Of a stretch of 64,000 nucleotides of DNA, positions 51,901-63,300 are shown piece after piece; position 1 is the stretch's first letter; each line of letters begins with the position of its first letter. The stretch covers positions 18,521,184 through 18,585,183 of the forward strand of contig OX393568.1 of the NCBI GenBank assembly GCA_947652115.1, read 5' to 3'. Position numbers and translations under genes: made by a program. Below the pieces are notes generated by a model that did no database searches, was not told the origin of the DNA, and saw only the letters and a list, made by a program, of their open reading frames with translations. This DNA is from Blastomussa wellsi (taxonomy: Eukaryota; Cnidaria; Anthozoa; Scleractinia; Plerogyridae).

Positions 51901-54900
51901 CTCCTCTGATTTGGCGGCAAGCTGCTGGCGCAGAACAGTGACTAGGTCCTCTTGACAATGCTCATGGTCCAAATGGTCACGGCTGCTCACGTCATTTTGG
52001 TGTGTGACTGCCTGGGTTACCAACTGTAGCTTGGCCTTTTTTGCCTTATGTTGGGGCTTCCACTGCAGATCCCGCTTTCTCTGTTGGGCTGAGAATTTTG
52101 AATACGGCTCAGATTGAAGGTCGGCTGTGTTCTGTGTACTGTGCGCTTTAACGGGCTAAGGAGAAAATTCAGGTCATCAGAGCAATCGAGAAACTGTCAA
52201 ACTACCTCGCAAGCAGTTTACCCTTTTTAATTGTTAACCCAGTCATAAAATACAGTGTGAGCTGTAAGTTAGATAGATATCAATTGAATTTTATCAGGGA
52301 GAGCTTTAGTTTACTGTAATATTATTGTTGAAAAATACAACAAGTAGAAAAGTTTAAACCAAATGGCCCAGTCAAATTATCCAAGCTTCAGTGCTTTGAG
52401 TTTGAATACATGTCACTAAAAATCTGCACAATTTTAAATGTGGCTAAATATAATCCCTGGACAGCTTAATAAGAAAATTACAGTTTCAAGCACTGAAGGA
52501 AGGTGCCTTTCTTTAAACAAAAGGAAAGTTGAATGACATGACCATTCTTCGGAAGCAGTCTCGTGTGTCAGCAGTCGTGTATGAATATAGGTACTTTAAG
52601 TCTTGCTGTACTTACCTTTTTGGCACGAGGCACTTTCTTTTTTGAGTGCTTTCTTGGACACTGCTTAATCTTCTTCTTCTCCTTGGTTTTCTCCAATTCT
52701 GGCTCTGCACCAGCAGGTAAGTGTTTTTGAGACAACTCTAAATCTTTCTCATTCAGAACTTCTGTGCCATCTACGAAGATAAATTATATCGTAATGATAA
52801 CAAGTAAATTCAATTCAGCACAAAGTTCTACAAGTACTTTAATGCAAACCAATTCAACTTAAGACTTACCATCTAAAGCTAGGCTCTCTCCTTCAACTTT
52901 CTCACCACTCCAATTGTTGACAGTCACTGCCATTCCTACAGTGAAATCCAGCTGTTTATCAGTGATTACACGAGTTGGCGCAATCCCTGTCTTTTGCTCT
53001 TGCCAGAAGTATGCAAAACAACGCATTTGGTAGATGCCTGCTAGTCTGTCTGCACTGTAACTGTCTGATGGACATGATTACTGATGACAAGTGAAGTGAT
53101 AGAACTGAAGCATGGGATAAATCCATTTATCCTTGATACATAGTTTAATTACTTCAAAATCGCCTTGGTCTTGTTTGCATGCTCTTTGCAGGTAGAGGAG
53201 TGTGTTTTAGTTGCTAGTGAAGTTTATTTTCCCATAACCTAACTCTTTAGAGAATTTTTGTATGTTTTCTTGACATGTGTAGCGAACCAACTTCAAATTT
53301 TAGCGAAGCAACCTGAAGCAAACCGAGTCTGAATTGCAGCAAAGTGTAACACTATAGCCTTGAATGAAAATGATTGGTTTTGCAACGATAGTCTGAGCCT
53401 TTTGAACAACCAAGATTTCTTGAGCAGATAACTCAAGATGTTTGAACGCCTAACATTGTTTGGTGAACGGATTGCTTGAGTCGTTCGAATAGATTGTAAT
53501 TTTTTGAAATGGATTACTTGAGCCGGTCGAATGGTTGATGATTTCTTTTTAATGGATAGCTTGAGCAGTTCGAACGGATGGAAATGTTTTTTTTTTCGAG
53601 TGAATAGCGTGAACCTTTCGAACAGCTGACGAGTTTTTTACAGACTACTTGAGGCATTTGAACGGCAGATGACTAAACATACAGGTCAAGCTGTTCGAAC
53701 ACTATCCAATTCCGCTGGAATGGCCGATGAACGGCTATCTGTTCAAAAATGGCTAACGGTAAGGAACATTTTCACACTTGAGAGGCCACACATTTGACAA
53801 CATCTAAAATTTTTCTCAACCTTTACAAAATGTTCTGACCTTTCATTGAATTGGACAGCATCTAACATTTTTTCTGACCTATTTAAAAATTCTCTGACCT
53901 TGAATGATGCATTAATCAACATATTAATTAATGTCAGTTAATGAATCAATTAAATGTAATCCTGGCTTACCATCAACATCTGAGCTTTCAGAAAGGTGTT
54001 TCTTTTTCTTATGACTGCTGTCCTCTTTCTGCTTCTCGACCTCCTCACTGATATTATAGCCAAGCATCTTTTGAAGTCCTTCCAAGGAATTCTCATAATT
54101 TTCTCCAGGTTCTTTTTTCACAACTGGTAAGATCTCTGATTGTACCTCCTCGCTGACACCTCCCTCACCATTACAAGCAACTTCTTGTTCACTCTCAACT
54201 GCCATGCCGTTCTCATTTGCATGCATTTCTTCATCCGTATCTGCTCCTTGGTATGTACCTTCTTCATCATCAGAAGCCTTTGATGCCTGCCTCTGTTTCA
54301 CTGCTCTGTGCAATTTCCTGTTGGTAATGTTAACAAATTGGCATCAACCATGATACATCTACAATTGTCAACAGTGAAAATTGAAGAGAGCAATAGTAGA
54401 ACCAGACTTGGCGTCCTTACAAAGAAGTTTGTAATTTTTTACAGGGTTGCCACTTATCAGAAATTAAAAAGTTCCCCGACTTTTCACTGACCATTAAACA
54501 ATTTTCCCTGACCTTGAAAAATTATTGTTCTTCCCTGACTGTGGCAACCCTGGAAAAACCTTGCTGAAATTCTTTTCACCCTTCAGGGAAGTTCAAACTG
54601 TCGCTTGGTTAGTTCAGTTGGTAGAGTGCCGGACTGCTGTGCGGAAGGTTTCAGGATCGAGCCCCAGCCTGGACTAACTAAGGGTCTTAAAATTACTGAC
54701 GAGAATGTTCTGCCTTTGCAGTGTCATCTGCAAATGGTTAGATGTCCTAGTCTTCTCAAATTAGGACGAAAGATCGTAGGTCCCATCTCCTGTATCTTCA
54801 GTGTCATACACCTTATTCCAAAATGGCCACTGATATATGCAAATACAAATTGGCCCTTGCTGCCTTGTTCAAGATAAAATATTCTTTTGATTTTTGAACT

Positions 54901-57900
54901 TAAAAACGAGGAAAGAAGGGCTAATTTGAATACCAACAAAAGAATATTAAGATGGTAGCCATTTTGGAATAAGGTGTATGGCGATGTTAAAGAACCCATG
55001 CACTTCTCGAAAAGAGTAGGGACTGAGGATCCAGCGTTGTGGTCTGGCTTCATTTCACAAGTTAGTGCTTAACATTGGGATAACCTCACCACACCTTTCC
55101 CCCTTGGACGGACTAGTCCAAGAAAAATTAAGTATGGGTAAGCCATGTGTTTTTATCAAAAAGGTTGAGGCCCACATCCAAAGGAATATACCCTGGCACT
55201 AACTCTCCACAGTTAACAAAGAACACCTAAATCTATTACTTGCTGTTCTATGTGCCATCCACGTTATTTGTAGTGGAATTGTGATTTCTCTAGCCTTAGA
55301 TTTCTCAAACTGCAAGTCAGTAACTAGAACCAAAAAGTTGTTTCTGACTTGCTAGCACTCAACCAACTATTGCAATTTTACCCCTGATTACTAATGAACC
55401 AGTTTTCACTTCCCATATAGGTTCAGGAAATTTGGATTCCACTGCATTAGGGAATAATTTCAGAACAGTGTTAGCTTAAATGTCCTCAAAGAAAGGGATC
55501 CAGCAGAGGTTGTTCTTACCGTCTTGATGAACCAAGAAGTGGTTCAGTTTTCTCATCAGCTGCAACATTTTCTTTTGGAACGTCCTTCTGCAAGTTGTTA
55601 ATATACAAAGCATGAAAAGGAAATGAAAAAGTATGGAAAGTTGACTAAAATATAGCCAAGACTTCAGATATAGTATGAAAACTGGGCCAGTGGAAGGGGA
55701 AGGAGAAACTACCTGTGTAATGCAAAAGAGGTATCTAAACCTGTTTACAAGCCTGCTGATCCATCAGGCCAGAGCTACACCGTATTTTCCCGCTTACACT
55801 AGCATGAAGAGTGTAGGAGTATTTCTAATCCCACCTGGATGGAATTAGAAGTTATTTTTGCATGTGTGTGGTTCCAGAAATCTCCATAGTTCCCCTAAAG
55901 AAGGGGCTGGAAATTCCTGGGGGTGGGTGTTCTCAGAGACCAAGAACACTTTATAGAAATGTATGAAGGTTTATTGGAATTTCCAGAGAGGTGGGAAGAA
56001 AACCCTTCTGTTGGAGCCATGGAGGTACAGGAATTTTACAGAAGGACAACCTTTTTTAAAATTAGTATTCTAAGATACAATCCACAACATTATGTTATTT
56101 AAAGTCTGGACCAACCTTTTCTCTTTTACAGCACGGTTGTCAGTAGGTTTTTGAGTAACAGGTTTCATCCAAAAAGTAGGCGGCTATTTTCATTTTATTT
56201 CTCCGATATCATGCTTAGAACTGCCCAACTAACATTCGGAATAGCCGGCGCAGTATTCAGAATAGTAGGAAATGCACCGGTTGTCGGCTTATTTTGACAA
56301 CCCTGTTACAGCCAGATAAATTTGGCGGCATTGGTCAGTTGTTTTTAAGCTTGTTCCAGACTTGAAAAGCAACATGGGATGTTCAAGGGACGGGAGGGGG
56401 GGGGAGGGGGACATCCACATCTATTTTATACCATACAGGCAAAAACTAAAATAACAGACCACACTCAATTTACTTTGATAAAATTAGCTACAAAATTAGC
56501 TGCAAAATCAATAGAAATAGATATTGCAAGGTGTTGATGCGAGTGATCAAAAATTATCAATTTTGAAATTATCAACATGCAAATGAAGACTGTAGGACTC
56601 CTGGGGGTGGGGGGGTTACTCCCATACAATGAGCTATATACTTAGGTATGTGCCGTGGGATAGGGTATGGTTTTTTGAGGTCCCCAATCCTTAATAAATA
56701 GGGTATCATTTTTGCCCATTTTTGAATTTTTCGAAACAGTGCTTGGACTGGAACATTCAGGGAAAGTTTCAAAAAAAATGTTGGACAACTTTTATTTCTG
56801 AGGAATCACCTCAAGCCCCATTTACACAGGCGATTTTTGCGGCGATTTAAGCAGTGATTTTTGCGATCGCCCGTGTAAACTAGCGGCGATTTCATGGCGA
56901 TTTTGTGCCGATTTGTCATCTCAAAATTCGCTGCGATTTCAAACATGCTCAAATTTTGAGGTGATTTACTGGCGATTTTTCAGTTTGAGAGCATCAAAAA
57001 ATTACTTTGGTGTACCCCCGAGGGTAGTGTCACAAACATGGTGCACGTTGCTTGCAACACGACCTCAAAAAAGTCACCAAAAAAAGGAAAAGCTCCAAAG
57101 GAAGCACAAAAACTTGGTCGCCGACAGAAGAAGAATATTTAAAAAGCTGTTGGGCGGAGGCAGACTGCCTCTTTAACGACTTAAATATATATTTTTGGCA
57201 GACTACAAGCGGCAGGAGAAGAAAATCTGTGAATAAGAATAACTGTGCCAATTCCTAAGCACGCCGCAGCTATTTGAGTCGTCTCCACGTCCATTTCCAT
57301 GTTACATTTTTATTTGTAACAATGTTGCACAATTGGAGACATGGTGCTGTCGTGCTTAGTGTTAACATTGCATGCGCTCCGTGCTAGCCGCTGAAAAAAG
57401 GTCATAAAATTGCAACAAAATTGCCAAGAAGTTGCCACGAATTTGCCATAAAAAAATCGCCGCTAGTTTACAGGGGCAATTTCAAATCGCCACAAAAATC
57501 ACTGAAAAAATTGACGCTTAAATCGCCGCAAAAATCGCCTGTGTAAACGTGCCTTTAAGATGACCAGTTGTGAGAATCGACTTTTATTAATTGACGAATA
57601 AAATCGATAACAATTAACTTAAGTTTATTGCCCAATGCGATTACAGACTTTTTTCCTGTGTTTATTTTCGTGTTACCAGTGACTTCAGCCAAAAAATATC
57701 ACAAACCTATACCAATTCCTGTAATTTGGCACCGAAGACATGCAGTGAATAGGAACCAAAGTACAATTCACAAATCGTCGTGTGCACGGGTACAAAGACC
57801 AGCAAATGCTAAACAACTGAAAACAACATCGGGTGAATAACCCAACAACGTCACAACGATAAAGTCCTCTTGCTGGGTTAAGCATTAACTTAAGCATCGG

Positions 57901-58299
57901 TTCAATACATGCTTTATGCAAATAGCCGACCTTCTAGAAGTGATAAGCTAAAATTGTCACAAAATCCATTGTCATCATATCCCACATGTACAGAAATGTC
58001 CACAAAATTCATGCAACATCCACAATAAAAAGAAAACAACTTACCTGATTTTCTTCGTTCCCTGGGCTTTCCTTTCCCGAAGGAGTCGCGATGTGCAGTT
58101 TACTGATTATGGAGTCGAGTTTTCGTCTGCACGAAAAAACAAGAAATTGAATCGAAGGCGGCAAAGTTGAAATACAATGTCACGACACACCATTTGTTTA
58201 GTTGTAAAACTCCCAGCTATTACACAAACGACACCTTTAGTGACAAAAAGAAGCCAACAATACTCACCGTTTTGTCCTCACTTTTTCCTCATCTGGCAT
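48935..58299 (-). CDS. BEN-domain protein, nine coding exons, 615 aa
   Basis: Predicted exons: 58268-58299, 58045-58126, 55520-55587, 53971-54317, 52870-53037, 52616-52770, 51808-52155, 50991-51119 and 48935-49453. All have GT-AG ends and consistent phase from ATG to stop. A basic N-terminus and acidic stretch are followed (residues 177-233) by CFAYFWQEQ...DFTVGMAVTVNNWSGEKVEG, which reads like a small Tudor/PWWP-type barrel (inference). A Lys-rich patch comes next, then coiled coil (about 345-440). The C-terminal BEN domain (about 531-608) has LLPHFFSKEELAESN, LDSAKLNSIKMLIFSRFP and INSKCRVTR. BEN domains bind DNA or chromatin proteins, often as repressors. It lies upstream of ATRX on the same strand. 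Which BEN family member it is cannot be told. Confidence 0.85.
50136..50543. mobile_element. hAT-like element, CAGTGCTCGAC ends, exact 6-bp target duplication, 408 bp
   Basis: CAGTGCTCGACACTAA at the left and TTAGCGTCGAGCCCTG at the right are inverted. TATCTA flanks both sides (50130-50135 and 50544-50549). The arms also contain inverted CTAGTGGCTAG motifs. Confidence 0.78.
51375..51540. repeat. Dispersed repeat (family B), copy 2
   Basis: Ordered matches to 17030-17165: AATACTAAACCAAAAC, GAACAAGGATGG, AGGATGGAGAAGATTG, ACGGATT and AAATGACG. It lies in a BEN-gene intron. Confidence 0.7.
53410..53705. repeat. Degenerate minisatellite, unit about 40-48 bp
   Basis: Five to six units are marked by CTTGAG-x-x-x-TTCGAA followed by an AT-rich or T-rich stretch and a GGAT/GAATAG end (starts near 53474, 53517, 53560, 53608, 53648). 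Unit length varies from 40 to 48 bases. It sits in a BEN-gene intron. Confidence 0.6.
54442..54552. mobile_element. Short element with CAGGGTTGCCAC ends, 111 bp
   Basis: CAGGGTTGCCAC and GTGGCAACCCTG are perfect inverse ends. No clear target duplication. The interior has repeated CCCTGACC motifs. Confidence 0.6.
54604..55065 (+). repeat. tRNA-derived SINE (family D) split by a nested MITE
   Basis: The head reads TTAGTTCAGTTGGTAGAGTG and then GGATCGAGCCC, good A and B boxes. The body runs to 54806, is interrupted by an element (54809-54976), and resumes with GGCGATGTTAAAGAACCC, AAAAGAGTAGGGACTG and GTTGTGGTCTGGCTTC, which match the diverged copy at 34830-35130. Confidence 0.75.
54809..54976. 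mobile_element. Tc1/mariner-type MITE nested in a SINE, 168 bp
   Basis: The ends CACCTTATTCCAAAATGGC and GCCATTTTGGAATAAGGTG are exact inverse complements (one internal mismatch further in). TA flanks both sides (54807-54808 and 54977-54978), the Tc1/mariner target. Confidence 0.8.
55740..55850 (-). repeat. SINE-like repeat family A fragment
   Basis: On the minus strand it reads TCCATCCAGGTGGGATTAGAAATACTC, then TTCATGCTAG, TAGCTCTGGCCTGATGG and AGGCTTGTA, matching 15600-15705 in order. Confidence 0.65.
56132..56305. mobile_element. hAT-like MITE, CACGGTTGTC/GACAACCCTG ends, exact 6-bp target duplication (copy B)
   Basis: It is the reverse-orientation relative of 37770-37942, sharing AAAAAGTAGGCGGCTATTTTC-type and ATTCGGAATAGCCGGCGCAG-type blocks. 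TTACAG is duplicated exactly (56126-56131 and 56306-56311). Confidence 0.78.
56816..57556. mobile_element. Inverted-repeat element, about 740 bp, with a possible SANT/Myb-like remnant
   Basis: Long arms rich in GCGATTTTTGCGGCGATTTAAGC and TGTAAACTAGCGGCGATTT occur in inverted orientation at both ends (56817-56900 and 57455-57556). Inside, a short plus-strand frame (57052-57258) encodes STKTWSPTEEEYLKSCWAEA, which resembles the start of a Myb/SANT-like domain of the kind carried by PIF/Harbinger elements. Target duplication is unclear. Confidence 0.55.
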
Positions 58300-58404
58300 T
58301 TTATGTCGAAAGGCAAGGTTTCTAAATTATTTGCAATAAATACAATGAAAATCGTTTTCTTTTTGCCCAATGTCGTTCATTTCGCGCCACCCTGGGCGGC
58401 CGAG

Positions 58405-58500
58405 CCTTTTACATCTCCCAGCATTCTTTGCAGAACAAGTGCTGCCCGAAATTAAAGGGGCACACCGGCCGTTACCATGGTAACCTTACGTCACTTCCGG
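58405..58500 (-). promoter_or_regulatory. Clustered promoter motifs upstream of the BEN-domain gene
   Basis: Within 96 bases lie CTCCCAGCATTCTTTGCAG (58415-58433, like a ZNF143/Staf site), the palindrome GTTACCATGGTAAC (58471-58484, RFX X-box-like), TTACGTCA (58486-58493, CRE/ATF-like) and ACTTCCGG (58493-58500, ETS-like). The cluster is about 110-200 bases upstream of the BEN gene's ATG. Motif names come from vertebrate consensus sequences; activity is inferred. Confidence 0.5.
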
Positions 58501-58609
58501 TAAATAATAACACTTATATTCGTGCACTTGTTTCTTGGGCTGTTCTTTTGCAGGTACATGAGGTTTTTTTGACTGAGAACAAAGCCCTGAATGACACGTT
58601 GGAGTCATC

Positions 58610-59075
58610 ACATGTACAGGCGGCCCATACGCTGTATGTGATTTACGTGGCATTATGTAAGAGAATATATGAAAAACGTTCGAAAATTGCCCTAAATTCT
58701 CGGTGTGGAAAAGAATGCAAATAAAATGACTTACCTTGTGTTTTCCTTGCGTTATTTTGACGTCTCTGTGGTCCTAGTCTCCTTCGCAGCCGTTATTAGG
58801 GTCGTCACGCAATGCTCCTCCCTAATAACGGCTGCGAAGGAGACTAATGTGGTCCTGAAGTCGACATTTTGTAGGCGAGTTTACCTTCTGAGGTTTGCCT
58901 ACGAATCGACTCTAGGATCACAGAGACATCAAAATAAGGCAAGGAAAACACAAGGTAAGTCATTTTTATTTGCATTCTATTCCACACGTAGAATTTAGGG
59001 CAATTTTCTAACTTTCTTACATAGTGTCACTAAGTCACATACAACGTATGGGCTGCCTGTGGAGTCATCGATAGC
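58610..59075. mobile_element. Large inverted-repeat element with a nested hairpin MITE
   Basis: The left arm (58610-58775) and right arm (58912-59075) are inverted over about 160 bases, sharing AAAATGACTTACCTTGTGTTTTCC, GAATTTAGGGCAATTTTC in inverted form and GGCNGCCCATACG. The centre carries a further small palindrome (GTCGACATTTTG...GAATCGAC). A 72-bp element interrupts the left side of the centre. Non-coding. Confidence 0.7.
58776..58847. mobile_element. 72-bp hairpin MITE with 9-bp target duplication
   Basis: AGTCTCCTTCGCAGCCGTTATTAGGG is followed by a short loop and its inverse. TGTGGTCCT is duplicated exactly on both sides (58767-58775 and 58848-58856), which suggests Mutator-like mobilisation. 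Confidence 0.8.
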
Positions 59076-60399
59076 CGTACACTGATCAGAAAAATAAAAT
59101 GTTCTGGAAATGTTTGGTGGTCTTTCTTTCTTTTGCCCTGCCCACCATGCCATTGTTCTTCCTTGCCCTATTAGGGGCAGACCGTTAAACGGCGGGGCGG
59201 CGCGGGGGGGGGGGGGGGGGGTGGCTGTACCAAATCACCCAACCTCCCCCCTCAGAAGTCAAATACACCAACGCGAAGCAGTTTTGCCATGTGCAAGGCA
59301 CGGAAAAAGCCACACCCGAGCTCCCTCTGCCCGATCTCGAGACTGATTTGGCCATTCTCGACAATCGGCTCTGGGGACGAGAATGAGACTTGGTCGTGGC
59401 GGTACGTAGCTCTTTACAAGGTCCCACAGTATTGGCTGAAAAAAATGATAAACAAGCAATAGTAACAATGGACGCTGTAGCTCTAAAACAATAGAGCTGC
59501 GTGCTATTAAGATCCAATGAAATTAGAGGTTCTAGAGAGCTGCGAACTTTCTCACTTGGTACACTGTTCAACACTGTATTCACGAACAATAGCAGTGGCG
59601 TGGGGTGGGGGGCGGAAGATAGTATCCTTAATTTTATCTTTTATTTACCCAATTTACTTCTTCTTATTGTCCACTATGCTCTTTGCAAGCACTTTTGCTC
59701 CGACGAAGAGCTAATGCTCGAAACATTAGCTTTACAAAATTCAGACGCTACGGGATGCTAAGGATGCTAAAGCTAAGGCGGTTTTTTAGTTTGCCTATTT
59801 CAATCAACTTGTGAGTGTTTCTGTTGCTTGCTGGCAAAATGGTAAAGTACATGTTCTCTCATGGGAGTTGTCACTTAAAAAATACTACTTTTGCGCTGGC
59901 TGACTGAAACTCAGAAGGGAGACTGAAGAAACTGCTCGACGAAGGCCATTTCCGCACTATTTGCTGGCTGGGGAAAATCATGGGTCAGATCAGTGGTGTC
60001 ACTAATTTTTCATGTAGGCAGAGAAAGTAAAAAAGTAGCCGGGGTACTTTTCACTTTCCAGCGTTTTGATTTTGTTTCAAAGTGCGCGAGGGTCAAACTC
60101 GTAGTAGCTGGGGGAATTCCCCGGCCCCCCGGCCCTTAGTGGCAGCCGATCATGTGGTGGCATAAAAGGAACAGATGAATTCTTCCTGGTAACACTCAAG
60201 AACCCCTGTAAATGTTTTAATATCATATTTTTTCATTCATTTGGATAAAAGAATGCATTTGCCACCGTTTGTTCGTTGGGTGCCCCTGTGTATTGAGAGC
60301 GAAGCTGAAAGGACACAGAAATTGTGATAATTATAGGTCACACATTCGAATTCGTTTTTATTTCTTTTAAGATAATAACAACCTGTTCTCTAAGCGGTA
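59076..60399. other. Intergenic region between divergent repeats and the right-edge gene
   Basis: No supported gene. It contains a G-run (59203-59222), a fold-back fragment (59696-59740) related to 33757-33945, and low-complexity sequence. A minus-strand AATAAA (60357-60362) lies about 40 bases past the stop of the gene ending at 60400. Confidence 0.5.
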
Positions 60400-63300
60400 T
60401 CAAAAAGGTACAAATACAGAAATATCTTTCCAAATATTCACATCCAATGTACCAAGGGTGTTTCTGCACTCGGTGCTGTTAACTAACGATTCTCTTTCAG
60501 CAAAACAAAATTGAAGTTCCTTCTTTGTTATGTCGGCTATGGAGGCAGGGCCAGTCACTAGATGTCCTAGATGATTAACGAGATTTGTGAATGTAAGATG
60601 CTGCTTTTCTTTTTCTTGAAGTCCAGGAGAATGTTCCTGTACCTTGTACCTATCAAAGGAGAAAAAGAAAAAACGTAATAATTACTAAGCAATATTTAAC
60701 AATTCGAGCCGCCTTCTATTCCATGGACTCCCCATTGAAGAGGCATATGCAAAGTCTCTTATAAGGTCTCTTTCGATACGCTCTCTATCACAGTAACAAG
60801 GGAGTTCTGTCATTGCACCTCCGAGCAATTCGTGAGCCTCACGCGGGCCCTCTGACTTGACTTTGACTTAAATAAACAAGTTAAAATAATCATGTCTAGT
60901 ATCCACCACTCGCCACCTCCACCTCGGTGAATAGTTGTTTAGTTAACTATCATAAATATTATTGTTCTGAGCAGTAGAGGAACGTGGACATTGCTTAAGA
61001 TAAGAGGCATTAAATTTCCAGATCATTTACCTCCACTGAATTCCTCTGGACGTTTGACAATCGTTCTCGCTGCTACAGGCACTTGGAGCCATATTCTCCG
61101 CCCATCTTAACAGATGGGACAAGTAGAGTTCAAAGAAGAGGGTATACATGAATGACACTCTGCTAAGAAGGTGCGGTGGAATGGACATCAAGCACGGATC
61201 AGGTTCAGTTTTGGACAGGAATTCTGTTGATCGAAATTTGCAAAGGAAGTTGAAGCAAGGAACCCACTGTTAATTAATTCTCATTCTCTTGTGCTCGAAT
61301 CTATCCACTCAAAATCTGAGGAAAACTATCCCGAGCCTCTGATTGGATAAAAGAACATGAATTAAGAAAAAGTGGTCACTTTTAAGCTCGTTGCTTTTAC
61401 TCACAAAAAAGAAAACATAAATTAATACAAGTTCGTCCTACTATTCCCCATCCAAAACTATATCCCTGGGTTTTCCAGGAAGGATCTAATCATATATCAC
61501 AAACTCAAGAGACAGTGTTCCATCAGATTTCCAAACTGAGAAGGGGATAAAAAATATGATCCGCAGGGGAATACTTTTCATAAACGTCGAGGTGTAACTT
61601 GGAAATTTGATGAAATGGTTCTCTCAAGTACTTGGGGTGGTAAATGATCTCTGAAAAAATAAGGGTCTCACCAAATTTTGTCAAATTTCATAGGTCTCAC
61701 AGTCTCGATTTTGTTAGCAATTCCGATGGTTTCACAGTCTCTATTTGGCATAGCTGTTTTGGTGTCTCAGGCTACATTTCCACTGGAACAGACTGGAACC
61801 GATCCAGACAAGAACATCTTCTGTTTGCATGGAACCACTTGGAACCAATCTGGGTGTTTACATGGGATCTTTATGGAACCAGTCCGGCACGGATCCAATA
61901 CTGGACCTGCAAAACAACAGGCCCAGTTTTAGATCCGTTTGGATCTGTTCTGGACTGGTTTCCGAATGCTCCTGTGTGAACAGAAAGTCTATTCGGTCCA
62001 ATTTTCGGACCAGATCCATTTGGGTGGTTGGTTATGTCTACATTAAATCCATTTGGGTCACCATATCCGTTTGCCGAAATTTGGCTAAAATCCATGACAC
62101 CGTTAATTTAAGATCAGAAATCTGCAATTTTTTGCTAGAATCTAAGTGCGGGGAATGGTTAGCAATAAGATGACTATCTCATGAAGTAAATATTTAAGAA
62201 AAGAAGCAACTGGGTAGAAACAATAAAAGGTAACAACTTGTGAAATCACATTCTAACATACCAAGGAGCCAGTCCAGAATGAACTGAGTAACATTCTGTG
62301 CTTGCTGTCCTGGTTGACAATCATCTGGAATTAAGAGAAGTGATGATACAATGCTGTTCAGTCCATTCTCTTTCTCTGCATGTATTGTCAGCTTGTCACC
62401 CAATAGTTTTCTCTTGTTATTAGGATCTGTAGTGACAACAAGATGAGCCATTAGTTTGAAGACATTGTAAATTTTATAGACCATGATTTTTCTTTTATAC
62501 AGAGCTGCACAAAGTATTTTCTTCATAATCATTTAAACCAAACATGCATGATCAAGACTGTGACCTCTATCGATTACTCTGAACGTTAAACTTAATTCCC
62601 TTCCCTCTCTCTGCCTCTTCTAAATTGCGAGCCCAGGTACTCCAAAGTAATTTCCAAACAGTACACCCATTATTTCCTTAACAAATTATTTAAGTACACT
62701 ACAAGCTAGGTAAAAAGATAATTAGTCTACAAGTCATCCAAACCAAGCTAGTGCCTATCAGGCGGGAGCTTAGAGTGATTTCACTAATCCATGAGAAAAT
62801 CTCAAACAATTAGTACTGAGCAGTCAAAACTAAACAAAAAAAACTATGGAATTTATTAGTGTCTAATAATATCTAACCATGTAGTAACTATTTCACAGGT
62901 TTATTAAAATCACTCTATCCTGGTTTCTGCAGCATTAAGCAACTAGGAGTAATTTCACTCATGATTTTACTCCCCCCTGGATGGGAAGCTAGTCCATCAC
63001 AGGGTTAACCTTAGCCTCCAACAGCATTTTAACTTGCCATTACCCTTGGGCGACAAGGGCGGGGCACTAATTAAAGGTAGGTGTTTTGCCGCAAAGCGCA
63101 ATGCAGTGGCATGGGTTTCACTAGCGACAGAGTCGGAGTCAGAGCAATAAGCTGAGAAGCAAGTGTTTAGATCTAGTGAAAATCAAATTGACCGAGTCAT
63201 GGCGAGTTCAGAGTCCGTTTCAATATGGCTCTGTCGCTTACGTTCTAGTGGAAACTCGATTGTTGGGGTCACAAACGGAAAAGAAGTATTTGGAGTGCCT

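Noticed and set aside
54604..54665. tRNA-like sequence with good A and B boxes
   Set aside because: No closed acceptor stem, and the sequence continues into a dispersed SINE body. The same applies at 17690, 17950, 33405 and 37440.
61765..62060. Repeated GGATCC/GGAACC-rich stretch with long frames
   Set aside because: It looks like a diverged repeat, but I could not define ends, and its three overlapping frames have no known motif.
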